From the NCBI RefSeq assembly GCF_003945385.1, contig NZ_AP018920.1, forward strand, positions 868,001 to 932,000: a stretch of 64,000 nucleotides of DNA, read 5' to 3'. The stretch comes from Pseudonocardia autotrophica. Lineage in GTDB: Bacteria > Actinomycetota > Actinomycetes > Mycobacteriales > Pseudonocardiaceae. The stretch's first letter is position 1. The number at the start of each line of letters is the position of its first letter. Below are positions 15,573 to 23,925 of this stretch, one piece after another. A model generated the notes under the pieces. It saw nothing but the letters and a program-made list of their open reading frames with translations. It had not been told where the DNA came from and made no database searches. Both the position numbers and the translations under genes were made by a program.

Positions 15573-16034
15573 CTAGTAAGCGCTGTTCAGGGCCCCGCCG
15601 TGTTCCAAGTAGCGGGGTCCGCCCTCGGCAGTGGAGCGCAGACGACGGGCAAGCCGCGGGATGACGTAAGAGTCAAGATCGCCGAGAGCAACCCACGCCC
15701 ACCTGTCGAGTTCGTCTTCCGCGAGCTGGATCCGCTTGGTGTCCTCGCCGATCTGGCCGCAGTCGAAGATGAAGAGGAGCTTGTCGCCCTCCTTCTCACT
15801 CGGTGCCCAGTCGACGGAGAGCAGCGCCGCGGGGTTCCGGTCCAGCCCAAGTTCCTCGGCGATCTCTCGGCGGCAGGCGGCGGCCGGCGACTCGCCGCGC
15901 TCGACGTACCCACCGGGGATGTCCCAGGTGTCCTTATAGGTGGGGTGTACGAGCAGGATCCGGCTGCTGTTGTCGAGGAAGAGGGCGCCTGCGGCGACGC
16001 GGGGGGTAGCGAACGTTTCGCTCGGGTCAGACAC
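15573..16034 (-). CDS. Nudix hydrolase
   Basis: A 153-residue Nudix protein. The signature is complete: GGYVERGESPAAACRREIAEELGL (about residues 42-65; core REIAEELG), with the catalytic glutamates of REXXEE. Family members hydrolyse nucleoside diphosphate-linked compounds (damaged nucleotides, ADP-ribose, NADH, and sometimes signalling nucleotides). It is the first gene inside attL, transcribed outward toward it, and stops only 21 bases from the repeat. It could be a house-cleaning passenger or part of the element's maintenance; substrate unknown. Confidence 0.88.
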   Translation of the reverse strand: MSDPSETFATPRVAAGALFLDNSSRILLVHPTYKDTWDIPGGYVERGESPAAACRREIAEELGLDRNPAALLSVDWAPSEKEGDKLLFIFDCGQIGEDTKRIQLAEDELDRWAWVALGDLDSYVIPRLARRLRSTAEGGPRYLEHGGALNSAY

Positions 16035-16522
16035 CGTGCGAGCTTACGACTGCTGCTGTCTGGGTGCTGCTGGCCTGGGACCTGCTCTCGCGGTCGTTCG
16101 CGAGCGTGCAAGGCGGGAAGCGCGAGAAGGTAGGGCTGGCCCCCAACTGCGCTGGCAGGGGACAGCCGTGTGGTCGTGTGGTCAGTGGGTGGTGCCGCTC
16201 GCACCCTCCCAGCGGTGAGCTGGGCGGTGGCCCGAGGGCGGCGGCGCGACGTGTGAGCGCGTACTCGGTAGGTCTTTCCGGCGGTCGTCAGAGAGCTGGT
16301 TGAAGAAGAACTCGGTGTCGGCGACGTAGCTGGAAAGCACCTTGCTGACCGTGATGTTCCTCCGGTCGGGACAGAACCGCGAGGTTAACGATCCAGGGGT
16401 GCGGACCGGCGCTGTAGCCGCCGGCATCACATGTCGGCCGCGGCGGATCCGATGTGGACGACCGCGGCGCCGGGTTTGGGTCGGTCGCGCAGCGCTCGTC
16501 CCAGTGACCTTCGTTGGGTCGA
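16035..16522. other. Gap of about 490 bases between Nudix and XRE genes
   Basis: No convincing gene. On the minus strand at about 16240-16380 a short stretch reads SKVLSSYVADTEFFFNQLSD, which looks protein-like but has no clear start or family and may be a decayed gene. It presumably also holds the Nudix promoter. Confidence 0.3.
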
Positions 16523-17752
16523 TCAGACGAGGCGGAGCCGGCCCGCCAGATCGTCGAGTGCGGTATCCCGATGCCCTCGATTGGTCTTCACCCATCCGAG
16601 GACGAGCTGACGGCTGCGGGCATGGTGTCGGATCTGCTCCGGAGCGATCCGCTCGGCCTGGAGCAGCACCGAGAGAGCGTCGTCGCGGCGGTTTCTCGCC
16701 GCGTAGGCCCGGGCCGTCTCAATGGCGTGCCGCACCTGACGCTCAGCAGGAAGGCCCGAGGCGTCGATCGTGGGCGCGAGGTCGACCGCCACCTGGACGT
16801 CGCCGAGCTCAAGCGCCGTCGTCATGCGGTGGAGAGCGACGTTCGTTGGTCCGAACGCCGTCCACATCGCGTTGGTGTCGTGCCCGACTCGGTGCGCGCT
16901 GTCCTCAGCTTCGCGGAGGAAGGCGTTCACCGAGGCTCGATCGTCGGCCCGAGCCGCAGCGACGGCCCCGGTCAGGAACAGCGTGCCGTAGACCGAGAGG
17001 AAGGACTCGTCGGTCCGGCTACTCAGATGCGTTTCGAGGACGCCCGCCGCGGTCCGCACGAGGTCGACGCCCGCCGCGAACCTCCCGATCGAGTGCAGGG
17101 CGTAGGCGACGGACCGGAATAGCGAGCCGAGTACAACCGGGCTCTCCGACTCCTGTGCTGCAGCCAGACCGCGCTCGGACGCGATCCACGCCAGGTCGGT
17201 CTCTCCCAGCTTCGTCAGGACCGACACCGCGACCTGATAGGTGAGCGCCAGCAGAGCGAGCGCCCTCCGACGGTCCGCCTGCTCCGCGTTGCGTACAGCG
17301 GTCAGCGCGTCGCTGAGGACCAGGGGAGTCCGGCCGGTGACGTAGCCGTAGCGGCTCGCCTGGTACGCGTCAAAGATCGCCGAGACGTCCGCCTCCAGCG
17401 AGTTGAGGTCGGCTGCCTCGCCCGGAGCTGCCGGGCCCGCGAGTAGCGGAGTGATCTGCCGGTAGTCCATGAGGGCGGAGCGGAGCGCGGGGACGGTCTG
17501 AACCCCGCTGTCCGCCGTCCACTCGAGGAGGGTCGGCTCACCGACCAGATCCCCGATCGCGACGTCGAGAGCTTCGGCGATCCGCCGGATGACCGACAGC
17601 CGATCGAGGTCGATCCGCCCGTTCTCGACCTTGCTGAGCCAGTCCTCGGTCCGACCGATGAGACCGGCGAGCACAAGCTGCGAGAGCCCACGCCGCCGCC
17701 GGTAGAAGGCGATCCGCTCGCCGATGGCCATCGCCGTCGTCATTCCGCGCAT
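16523..17752 (-). CDS. XRE-family regulator with TPR-like sensor domain
   Basis: A 409-residue regulator: N-terminal helix-turn-helix (about residues 8-62, GLSQLVLAGLIGRTEDWLSK within it) and about 300 residues of Ala/Arg-rich helical repeats resembling the TPR halves of Streptomyces-type XRE regulators that respond to small molecules or peptides. GGGGAGGG lies eight bases before the ATG chosen here; a GTG three codons upstream sits too close to that site. It is divergent from the excisionase gene with a palindrome in the 120-base gap, so it is the likely master regulator of excision and transfer. Confidence 0.85.
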   Translation of the reverse strand: MRGMTTAMAIGERIAFYRRRRGLSQLVLAGLIGRTEDWLSKVENGRIDLDRLSVIRRIAEALDVAIGDLVGEPTLLEWTADSGVQTVPALRSALMDYRQITPLLAGPAAPGEAADLNSLEADVSAIFDAYQASRYGYVTGRTPLVLSDALTAVRNAEQADRRRALALLALTYQVAVSVLTKLGETDLAWIASERGLAAAQESESPVVLGSLFRSVAYALHSIGRFAAGVDLVRTAAGVLETHLSSRTDESFLSVYGTLFLTGAVAAARADDRASVNAFLREAEDSAHRVGHDTNAMWTAFGPTNVALHRMTTALELGDVQVAVDLAPTIDASGLPAERQVRHAIETARAYAARNRRDDALSVLLQAERIAPEQIRHHARSRQLVLGWVKTNRGHRDTALDDLAGRLRLV

Positions 17753-17785
17753 GGCAACCACCCTCCCCGACTTGGCCGGAAGTAC

Positions 17786-17804
17786 CCCGGAATTTCCTTC
17801 CGGG
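17786..17804. promoter_or_regulatory. Palindrome between XRE and excisionase genes
   Basis: CCCGGAA-TTTCC-TTCCGGG, perfect 7-base arms. It lies 73 bases before the excisionase start and 34 bases before the XRE start, in the only sizeable gap between the two divergent genes. Candidate operator of the XRE protein for lysogeny-like control. Confidence 0.5.
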
Positions 17805-17876
17805 TTCTACGTCAGAACAGGACTCAGGCTATCTCCACTGCCCAACAGGGAGCAGTAGTTCGAGAGGAGAAGCCCA

Positions 17877-18149
17877 GTGAACAGTCCGTCTACCAGGGAG
17901 GGTGTCGACACCGCCGCGGCGGTCGGCCCGACCTTCTACAGCGTTCCCGACGCCGCGAAGTTGATCGGAACCTCGCCCGTCACGCTGTACCGCGCAATTC
18001 GCGATGGTGAATTCCCCGCGCTCCGAGTCCGCGGCCGACTGATCATCCCGGCACGGGTTCTCGACGAGATGGTGAGCGCCGCCGTCAGCCAGCAGGCCGT
18101 TGTCGATGTCGCCGCGTGGGTCCCCGCGACCCGGGGGAGCGCGTCCTGA
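17877..18149 (+). CDS. Excisionase-like helix-turn-helix protein
   Basis: A 90-residue DNA-binding protein of the MerR/Xis excisionase type: FYSVPDAAKLIGTSPVTLYR (about residues 21-40), then the wing IRDGEFPALRVRGRLIIP. In actinobacterial integrative elements such proteins pair with the integrase and set the direction of recombination. The GTG start is preceded by GAGAGGAGAAG. It is the first gene of the long rightward operon; its TGA overlaps the next ATG by one base (TGATG). Confidence 0.85.
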   Translation: MNSPSTREGVDTAAAVGPTFYSVPDAAKLIGTSPVTLYRAIRDGEFPALRVRGRLIIPARVLDEMVSAAVSQQAVVDVAAWVPATRGSAS

Positions 18150-18379
18150 TGGGCAGCGTCGGTGTGCTCATCCTCGGTGCGGTACTCGGGGCGTTCATCT
18201 GCGCGAAGGCGCGGGTCGCGATCGGCGCGGTCGCCTTCTCGCTGATCGCGCTGGCGCTGTTCATCGCCACGCCCGTCGGTGCCGGGCTGCCGGAGGCGAT
18301 CAGCACGTTCATCTCGGCGTTCGACCGGGCGGCGACACCTGCGCTGAACAGCGCCGGGACCACCGGGGCGGGGTCGTGA
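18149..18379 (+). CDS. Small membrane protein of the transfer operon
   Basis: A 76-residue protein with two hydrophobic segments (about residues 3-21, VGVLILGAVLGAFIC; and 25-45, IGAVAFSLIALALFIATPV), then a short polar tail. It starts inside the excisionase stop codon. Small Spd-like membrane proteins occur at this place in actinobacterial conjugative elements and have been linked to intramycelial spread in Streptomyces plasmids. No specific family is recognised here. Confidence 0.65.
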   Translation: MGSVGVLILGAVLGAFICAKARVAIGAVAFSLIALALFIATPVGAGLPEAISTFISAFDRAATPALNSAGTTGAGS

Positions 18380-18506
18380 CCGCGGCCGCCGGTCCCGGAG
18401 CGGGAGACCTCGCCCTCACGGCCGGGCGGGCCGAGACCACTGGTGGACCCGCCTGCGGCGGGGCGGAGGGCCGTCCGGCCCGAGTTTGGCCCGGCCTCAC
18501 TCAGAT

Positions 18507-18566
18507 TCAAGGGCGCTCCGCTGGCGCTACGCGTCGCTGCGCGACCGACCTTCGGCCGGCCCTTGA
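18507..18566. repeat. Hairpin-forming element within the transfer operon
   Basis: Arms TCAAGGGC and GCCCTTGA enclose about 44 bases rich in GCGC and CCGG self-complementarity. It lies in the only untranslated-looking gap (18380-18672) of an otherwise overlapping operon. An open frame from a GTG at 18376 does run through it in phase with the next gene, so an N-terminal extension cannot be strictly excluded. Confidence 0.4.
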
Positions 18567-18672
18567 GTCCGAGCCTCGGAGGCCGTGCGCGCCTGACGGC
18601 GCGGTGGCGGACGGGACGCCGCCACCGGGAGGCCGGACCGGCCGACCCTCCTCACCACTTCTGGAGGCCAGC

Positions 18673-18975
18673 ATGACCGCGATCTTCCTGCCCGGCCCGC
18701 CCATCGTGGACCTGGGCGACGACCCCGTCGACCTGGTCGACGTGACCGACCTGGTGTGCCCGGGCTGCGCCGGCCCCGTCGTCGACGCCCCGCCCTCGGG
18801 GTGGCCCGCCCGCGCCGGCCGCTGCCCGGACTTCTCCCACCTCGACGGGTCGGTGCTGTGCCCGGACGCGCTCGGGCGGGTCCCGGAGCCGGTCGAGGCG
18901 GCGTCGTTGCGCTACGGCCTCACCGACGCCAGGGCGACCGCGGCCCTGGACGAGGCGCGTGGGTGGTCGGCGTGA
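18673..18975 (+). CDS. Hypothetical protein with a CxxC motif (mobile-element operon)
   Basis: A 100-residue acidic protein, MTAIFLPGPPIVDLGDDPVD at the start, with VCPGCAGPVVDAP (about residues 33-45) and further Cys/His (GRCPDFSHLDGSVLCPD), which together suggest a zinc-binding knuckle. GGAGG lies five bases before the ATG. Its stop overlaps the GTG of the next gene (GTGA). Function not recognised; its place in the transfer operon suggests an accessory or regulatory role. Confidence 0.6.
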   Translation: MTAIFLPGPPIVDLGDDPVDLVDVTDLVCPGCAGPVVDAPPSGWPARAGRCPDFSHLDGSVLCPDALGRVPEPVEAASLRYGLTDARATAALDEARGWSA

Positions 18976-19355
18976 CCGGGCGTCCGTCGCCGGAGTGGAC
19001 GGCGCCGGAGCGGGTCGCGCGACCCGAGGACCTGGACCCGCGGTTGCTGCGCCTGACCGGTCGCACGGGCCGGCTGCAGGTGGTGGTCGAGCACTACGTG
19101 CCGGGTGCGGGCCGGTGCCCGGCGTGCGGGTGGCCGGTGCTGCGCCGCCAGGAGTGCCCGTCGCGGCAGATCGCGGTGTGCCTGCTCGACGGCCGGCCCC
19201 GGCCGGTCCGGCTCGCGCACCTGGCCGAGGTGATCCCCGGCGCCCGCACCGGCCGCGACACCGCGGCCGAACGGGACGAGCAGCGCCGGATCGAGGACGG
19301 GCTGCTGGGGCTGTTCACGGCCCCAGCCCGAGCCCCGGAGCGGGGACAGCCGTGA
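18972..19355 (+). CDS. Hypothetical protein with a zinc-finger-like CPAC motif
   Basis: A 127-residue protein in a GTGA-coupled position on both sides. It contains GRCPACGWPVLRRQECPSR (about residues 46-64), a possible zinc site, and a C-terminal polar helix (RDTAAERDEQRRIEDGLLGL). Not recognised beyond that. The pattern of small Cys-rich proteins before the WhiB-like gene is shared with the preceding gene. Confidence 0.6.
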   Translation: MTGRPSPEWTAPERVARPEDLDPRLLRLTGRTGRLQVVVEHYVPGAGRCPACGWPVLRRQECPSRQIAVCLLDGRPRPVRLAHLAEVIPGARTGRDTAAERDEQRRIEDGLLGLFTAPARAPERGQP

Positions 19356-19930
19356 ACGAGCAGCAGCAGACGCAGGAGATGGGACGGCCCGGCGACGGGA
19401 TCTTGGCGGAACACGACCGCCGGGCCGCTCTCACCAACCAACACATGGAGGTAGGAGAGGTGTTCACCGTAGACCCGGTCCCCGCACGGGGCGAGGAGCT
19501 GGACTGGCCGGCCCGCGCGGCCTGCCGGGACGTCGAGCCCGATCTGTTCTTCCCGACTCCGACCCACGGTGCCGCTCTGGCGGCGGCGGAGCGGCGGGCG
19601 CTCGCTGTGTGCCGGGTGTGCCCGGTCTTGGCCGCATGCCGGGCGTGGGCCAACGTCGAGCAGCCGCACGGGATCGCCGGTGGGCTGACCGAGGACGAGC
19701 GCCGCCGCGCCCGCCGGGCGACGCCCCGCCGACCCGGTCGAGCCGAGCGCTCCGCTGTGGTGCCCGGCCCGTCGCCGCGTGCCGACCGGGCCCCGGTCAT
19801 CGCCGCGGGCCACACGGCGCTCACCGCCGGGGCCGACCGCGGCGACATCGCCCGCACGCTGGGCGTGACCCGCCGGACCGTGGACCGCTGGGCCGCCGCC
19901 CTTGCGATCCCCGCCGGGGGTGGTCGGTGA
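19352..19930 (+). CDS. WhiB-like iron-sulfur regulator with an extra C-terminal helix-turn-helix
   Basis: A 192-residue protein. The WhiB core shows the four cysteines of a [4Fe-4S] site (ACRDVEPDLFF, then VCRVCPVLAACRAWA, about residues 51-93), followed by HGIAGGLTEDERR, matching the G[V/I]xGG turn. Typical WhiB proteins end soon after; here about 60 more residues carry TAGADRGDIARTLGVTRRTV, a homeodomain-like helix-turn-helix. It may couple redox or NO status to expression of the transfer genes. The GTG start overlaps the previous stop; a later start near 19445 is possible and would keep the core. Confidence 0.8.
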   Translation: MNEQQQTQEMGRPGDGILAEHDRRAALTNQHMEVGEVFTVDPVPARGEELDWPARAACRDVEPDLFFPTPTHGAALAAAERRALAVCRVCPVLAACRAWANVEQPHGIAGGLTEDERRRARRATPRRPGRAERSAVVPGPSPRADRAPVIAAGHTALTAGADRGDIARTLGVTRRTVDRWAAALAIPAGGGR

Positions 19931-20469
19931 TGAGCGAGACGTTCGGGGTTACCGAGTCCGGGCAGGCCGCCGGTCGGATCCGGGAGCTGGTCCGCCGGAT
20001 CGCGGTCGAGGTGCTCGGCACGACCGAGTCCGAGGTCCCGATCCCCGGGTTCACGATCTTCCCCGACCGCAGGCTCGACGACCCGCTGGCCGGGGTCCGG
20101 GCCGCGCTGCTTACCCGCACGGTGGCCGAGGCCCAGCTCTACGACTACGCCCGCTCCGCGCGGGCGGCCGGGCGGTCGTGGGATGAGATCGGCGCGGTCC
20201 TGGGCCTGCCGACCGGTGGGGTGCCGGTGGGGGAGGCGGCGTTCGACTGGCTGGTGTGCGGCCGCGTCCCGGACCCCGAGCGCGAGGGGATCCGGTCGTG
20301 GCGGACGCCGTCGGCGTACTGGCGCTGCACCACGTGCGGCGAACAGGTGACCGACGACGGCCCGTTCGAGTCCCACCCGACCGACAACGAGACCGGCCAC
20401 GCCGACACCTGCACCCGCCACCGGGCGGACGTCGCGGCGTGGGTCGAGCGGACGGGGGTGGAGGACTGA
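19930..20469 (+). CDS. Hypothetical transfer-operon protein with Cys/His C terminus
   Basis: A 179-residue protein starting in a TGATG overlap. The N-terminal half is helical, with SWDEIGAVLGLPTGG resembling a small helix-turn-helix (about residues 79-95). The C-terminal part, YWRCTTCGEQVTDDGPFESH followed by GHADTCTRH, looks like a zinc finger. Both neighbours overlap it by one base. It is probably a DNA- or DNA-protein-complex-binding accessory factor of transfer; not assigned to a known family. Confidence 0.6.
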   Translation: MSETFGVTESGQAAGRIRELVRRIAVEVLGTTESEVPIPGFTIFPDRRLDDPLAGVRAALLTRTVAEAQLYDYARSARAAGRSWDEIGAVLGLPTGGVPVGEAAFDWLVCGRVPDPEREGIRSWRTPSAYWRCTTCGEQVTDDGPFESHPTDNETGHADTCTRHRADVAAWVERTGVED

Positions 20470-22391
20470 TGAGCATCCTGTTCAGTTCCACCGCTCTGGT
20501 CTTGGCCGCGTTCGCCGGAGGCGCGCTGCTGGCCTGGTCGCGCGGTGCCCGCGGTCTGGCCGCCGGCCTCGCCGCGGTCGCACTGCTCCCGGCAGCGACG
20601 ATGGTCACCGCTCTGTCCTGGCCTGCCCTCGTCGCCGTGGCCGCGCTGGCCCTGGCGATCGTGTGGCACCGCTGGACCCGCTCCTCCGCCACCGTCTCCC
20701 GCTGGGCGTCCCGGTCCCGCCGCAAGGTCGGAGTGGCCTCGTCGCTGGACATCCTCCGCCACGCAGGGACCCTCGCTGTCCGCCGCCGTACCGGCACCGT
20801 CCGGCCCTCGCTGGCCGAGCTGCCCCGAATGCAGCGGTGGCGGCTCGCGACCACCGAGGCCGCGGTCGAGCTGTGCCGCACCGGGGCGCTGCGGGTGTGG
20901 GCGTTGGTCGAGGACGTAGTGATCGTCGTCGGCGGTCCCCGGACCGGGAAGACGGGCTGGCTGGCCGGGCGCGTCCTCGACGCCCCCGGCGCCGCCTTGG
21001 TCACCTCGACCCGCACGGACTTGCTGGATCTGTGCGCGCCGCTGCGCCGCCAGTCCCGGGGTGAGGTGTTCGTGTTCAACCCCGCCGGGCTCGGCGACCG
21101 CACGAGCACGATCACGTTCGACCCGCTCACCGGCTGCACCGACCCCGTAACGGCCACGGAGCGGGCGACGGACATGCTCGCCGCCGTCGCCTCCGGTGGT
21201 GGTGGGGATCGGGAGTTCTGGGACGGTCAGGCCCGCCGCGTCCTCGCAGCCCTGCTGCACGCCGCCGCACTCGGCGACCGTCGGATGGCCGACGTCCTCG
21301 GGTGGGTCGCCGACCCCGACGCCGCCGGCCGCGAGGTCCCCGCCCTGCTGCGCCGCTCCGGGGTGACCGCGTTCGAGCAGGACGCGATGCAGTTCGTCAC
21401 CACCAACGAACGCACCCGTAGCTCGATCACTTCCAGCGTGATGCCCGCCCTGGGCTGGCTGACCCATCCGGCCGCTGCGGCGGCGGCCGAGCCGGGCGCG
21501 GGGTTCGACGTCGCCCGCCTCCTGGAGGAGCGGGCGACGGTGTTCCTGCTCGGCGCCGAGGAGGCCCAGACCGCACCCCTGGTCTGCGCCCTCACCGGCC
21601 ACATCGCCCGCGAAGCCCGACGGCTGGCGGCCGGGCAGCCGAAGGGCCGGCTCGACCCGCCGCTCGGACTGTTCCTCGACGAGGCCGCCCTGATCAGCCC
21701 CGTCCCGCTGGAGTCCTGGACCGCCGACATGGGCGGGCGTGGGGTGACGATCCTGTGCGCGTTCCAGTCCCGCGCCCAGCTCCTCGCCCGCTGGGGCGAG
21801 CACAAGGCCGCCACGATCCTCAACAACACCGCCGCCGTCATGATCTTCGGCGGGACGCGGGACAAGGCGGACCTGGAGTTCTGGTCCACCCTCGCCGGAG
21901 AGCGCGACGAGCGCGTCTCCACCACGGACGAGCACGGCCGGGTCGCCTCCCGCAGCGTGCGGAAGGTACCGGTGCTCGCCCCGGCCCAGATCGCGAACCT
22001 GCCTGCCGGGCGGGTGGTGGTGATCCGGCGGGGGATCGCCCCGGTCATCGGCCGGGTCCGGATGGCGTGGAAGCGCCTGGACGTCCGTCGTCGGGCGCGG
22101 CTGATGCGCCGCGTCGAGGCCGAGTCCCGCCGCCATCGCCGCAACGAGGCGATCCGGGTGTGGGCCGACGCCCAGCTCGAACGCGCTCTGGTGGTGCTCG
22201 CCGCGCACTGGCCGCAGCGATTCCGAGAGACGTTGGAGCGGGTGCGGTCGTCGAACCGGATGTTCGCCGAGCTGCGTGCGATCCGCCGCGGCAACGACGT
22301 CGACCAGGTCGCCGAGGAGGTCGTGCTGCACGAACCGTCTCCGAGCGACGGCCCCGACGGCCCGACCGGTGACGGGCGGTGGCAGCGATGA
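20469..22391 (+). CDS. VirD4/TraD-type coupling ATPase
   Basis: A 640-residue membrane-anchored ATPase. Two N-terminal hydrophobic segments (about residues 2-20 and 29-58) precede Walker A GGPRTGKTG (about 154-162) and Walker B LGLFLDEAALI (about 398-408), then TILCAFQSRAQL as in the TraM-recognition/TraG C-terminal domain. It would dock the relaxase-DNA complex and pump single-stranded DNA. It sits in the overlapping operon upstream of the MobF relaxase. No other type IV secretion component is in the element, so it must use a host or helper channel, or act alone. Confidence 0.85.
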   Translation: MSILFSSTALVLAAFAGGALLAWSRGARGLAAGLAAVALLPAATMVTALSWPALVAVAALALAIVWHRWTRSSATVSRWASRSRRKVGVASSLDILRHAGTLAVRRRTGTVRPSLAELPRMQRWRLATTEAAVELCRTGALRVWALVEDVVIVVGGPRTGKTGWLAGRVLDAPGAALVTSTRTDLLDLCAPLRRQSRGEVFVFNPAGLGDRTSTITFDPLTGCTDPVTATERATDMLAAVASGGGGDREFWDGQARRVLAALLHAAALGDRRMADVLGWVADPDAAGREVPALLRRSGVTAFEQDAMQFVTTNERTRSSITSSVMPALGWLTHPAAAAAAEPGAGFDVARLLEERATVFLLGAEEAQTAPLVCALTGHIAREARRLAAGQPKGRLDPPLGLFLDEAALISPVPLESWTADMGGRGVTILCAFQSRAQLLARWGEHKAATILNNTAAVMIFGGTRDKADLEFWSTLAGERDERVSTTDEHGRVASRSVRKVPVLAPAQIANLPAGRVVVIRRGIAPVIGRVRMAWKRLDVRRRARLMRRVEAESRRHRRNEAIRVWADAQLERALVVLAAHWPQRFRETLERVRSSNRMFAELRAIRRGNDVDQVAEEVVLHEPSPSDGPDGPTGDGRWQR

Positions 22392-23263
22392 ACGACCGCT
22401 ACGAGCTGTGGACCCCGGCCCAGGCCGTCGACCGCCTCGCCGCCGAGCTGCCCGGGGGCCGGGCGGACGCCGAGCAGGTCGTCGCCTCCTACCTGCGCGA
22501 CGCCACCGGTGCCCACGGGCGGCCGTCGTCGGGGTGGCACCTCGACGAGTTCGATCTCGACGACGCCCGCGCCCGCTTCGGCTGGGTCGACTTCACCGGT
22601 GGGGAGACCGTCGCCGCCGCCCGCACCCGCGCCGGCGCCGCTGCGATCGCGGCGCTGCGCGAGGCGCGTGGGACGTCGGCGATCACCGAGCGGGACCGGC
22701 TGGCCGGGCTGCACTCGGACGCGGAGATGTGGGGCTACCGCGCTCACCGGGTCGGCCTGGACGAGCTGACCAACCGGACCGCGTGTGATCCGCAGCCCCG
22801 GTTGGTGATCGTCGCCCGGGAGCGGTCGCACCGCGAGGCCACGGCTGCGCACGACGCCCGTGTCTTGGCCGCCGAAGCGACGGCCGAGGCCGCCGCGCTC
22901 GACCACCGCACCGACCAGCGCCCCAACCACGGTCCCGACACCACCGAGCACCAGGACGACGAGGAGGACCGCGTGAACACCCCCGACGACGGCCACCCGC
23001 GCGAGGATGTGTGCACCGACGAGCGCAGTGACCGGGGCCGGGTGCTCGACGAGGGCCCGGGGGCGTTCGCGGGCGGGCTGTGGCTCACCCCCGACCACGC
23101 GGCCGAGGGCGGGGTCTGGCCGCTGACCGAGGCCGAGATGAACCGGGTCTGCGAGCTGGTCCGCCAGACCCAGGCCGACGCCGTCGAGTTGGCAGGGTCC
23201 GAGGAGCGGCCCGCGGGGCGGGCCCCCGCGGCGGACGTAGACGGGGCGGGGTGGGAGCGGTGA
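22388..23263 (+). CDS. Hypothetical protein of the transfer operon
   Basis: A 291-residue soluble protein coupled by ATGA to the ATPase gene. N-terminal region: YELWTPAQAVDRLAAELPGG and GWHLDEFDLDDARARFGWVD. Middle: an Ala/Glu-rich helix ending in a strongly charged, probably disordered stretch (TDQRPNHGPDTTEHQDDEED). C-terminal: GLWLTPDHAAEGGVWPLTEAEMNRV. No family recognised. Its position between the coupling ATPase and DUF4913 suggests an accessory relaxosome or ATPase partner. Confidence 0.65.
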   Translation: MNDRYELWTPAQAVDRLAAELPGGRADAEQVVASYLRDATGAHGRPSSGWHLDEFDLDDARARFGWVDFTGGETVAAARTRAGAAAIAALREARGTSAITERDRLAGLHSDAEMWGYRAHRVGLDELTNRTACDPQPRLVIVARERSHREATAAHDARVLAAEATAEAAALDHRTDQRPNHGPDTTEHQDDEEDRVNTPDDGHPREDVCTDERSDRGRVLDEGPGAFAGGLWLTPDHAAEGGVWPLTEAEMNRVCELVRQTQADAVELAGSEERPAGRAPAADVDGAGWER

Positions 23264-23925
23264 TGCCCCCACCCCCGCAGACCCCCGAGGGCTCGGCGAG
23301 TGAGGTCGTCGTGGCCGGTCTGGCCCGCGAGGTCGACTCACTCCGCCGCCGGGTCGACGGCCTGGACCCGCTCACCGCCCGAGTGGACCGGCTCGACGAG
23401 ATGGCCGCCCGGACCGCAGACACGTTGAAGACCGTGATTGGCAGGAAGACGAAGCCGCCGGCGCCGTCGTGGCTGCTCGCCCCCACCGACCCCGGCGAGG
23501 TTGCCGGGCTGGTCGACGAGCTGACCGCGTGGCTCGGCGTGGTGTTCCTGCGCTACCCCGACGGCGCCTCGGTGCTGCCCGAGTGCTGGCTCTGGCACCC
23601 GGACGTGGTCGAGGAACTGCTGTGGCTGATGCACGCCTGGCTCGCCGCCTACCAGGGCCCCGACGCCTCGGTCGCCGCGGCCGGGGACTGGCACGACCGC
23701 CAGCGCCCCGGCGTGACCGCCCGGATCCGCAAGAGCGCGGGGTCGTGCTCGATCGAGGCCCACCAGACCCGCCCCGGCTGGTCGGCCCCCGGTGGAGCGC
23801 CGGTCCCGGTGCCCGGGCTGGAGCACGCAACCGCGATCACCGGCTGGTGGGCGCAGCACCGCGACCAAGCCCCACCCGAGCCCGCTCGGGCCGTCGCGAG
23901 CCCGATCGGGGGTGCGCTCGGATGA
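23263..23925 (+). CDS. DUF4913-family protein
   Basis: A 220-residue protein. The N-terminal coiled coil (about residues 12-55, AREVDSLRRRVDGLDPLTAR) is followed by the DUF4913-like region with WHPDVVEELLWLMHAWLAAY and DWHDRQRPGVTARIRKSAG, a signature common in actinobacterial conjugative elements. Function unknown; probably oligomeric through the coiled coil. It starts in a TGATG overlap and ends in an ATGA overlap. Confidence 0.75.
   Translation: MPPPPQTPEGSASEVVVAGLAREVDSLRRRVDGLDPLTARVDRLDEMAARTADTLKTVIGRKTKPPAPSWLLAPTDPGEVAGLVDELTAWLGVVFLRYPDGASVLPECWLWHPDVVEELLWLMHAWLAAYQGPDASVAAAGDWHDRQRPGVTARIRKSAGSCSIEAHQTRPGWSAPGGAPVPVPGLEHATAITGWWAQHRDQAPPEPARAVASPIGGALG

Noticed and set aside
18376..18672. 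N-terminal extension of the Cys-rich protein from a GTGA-coupled GTG
   Set aside because: The frame is open but passes through a hairpin repeat with low-complexity translation, and the internal ATG has its own GGAGG; kept only as an alternative.
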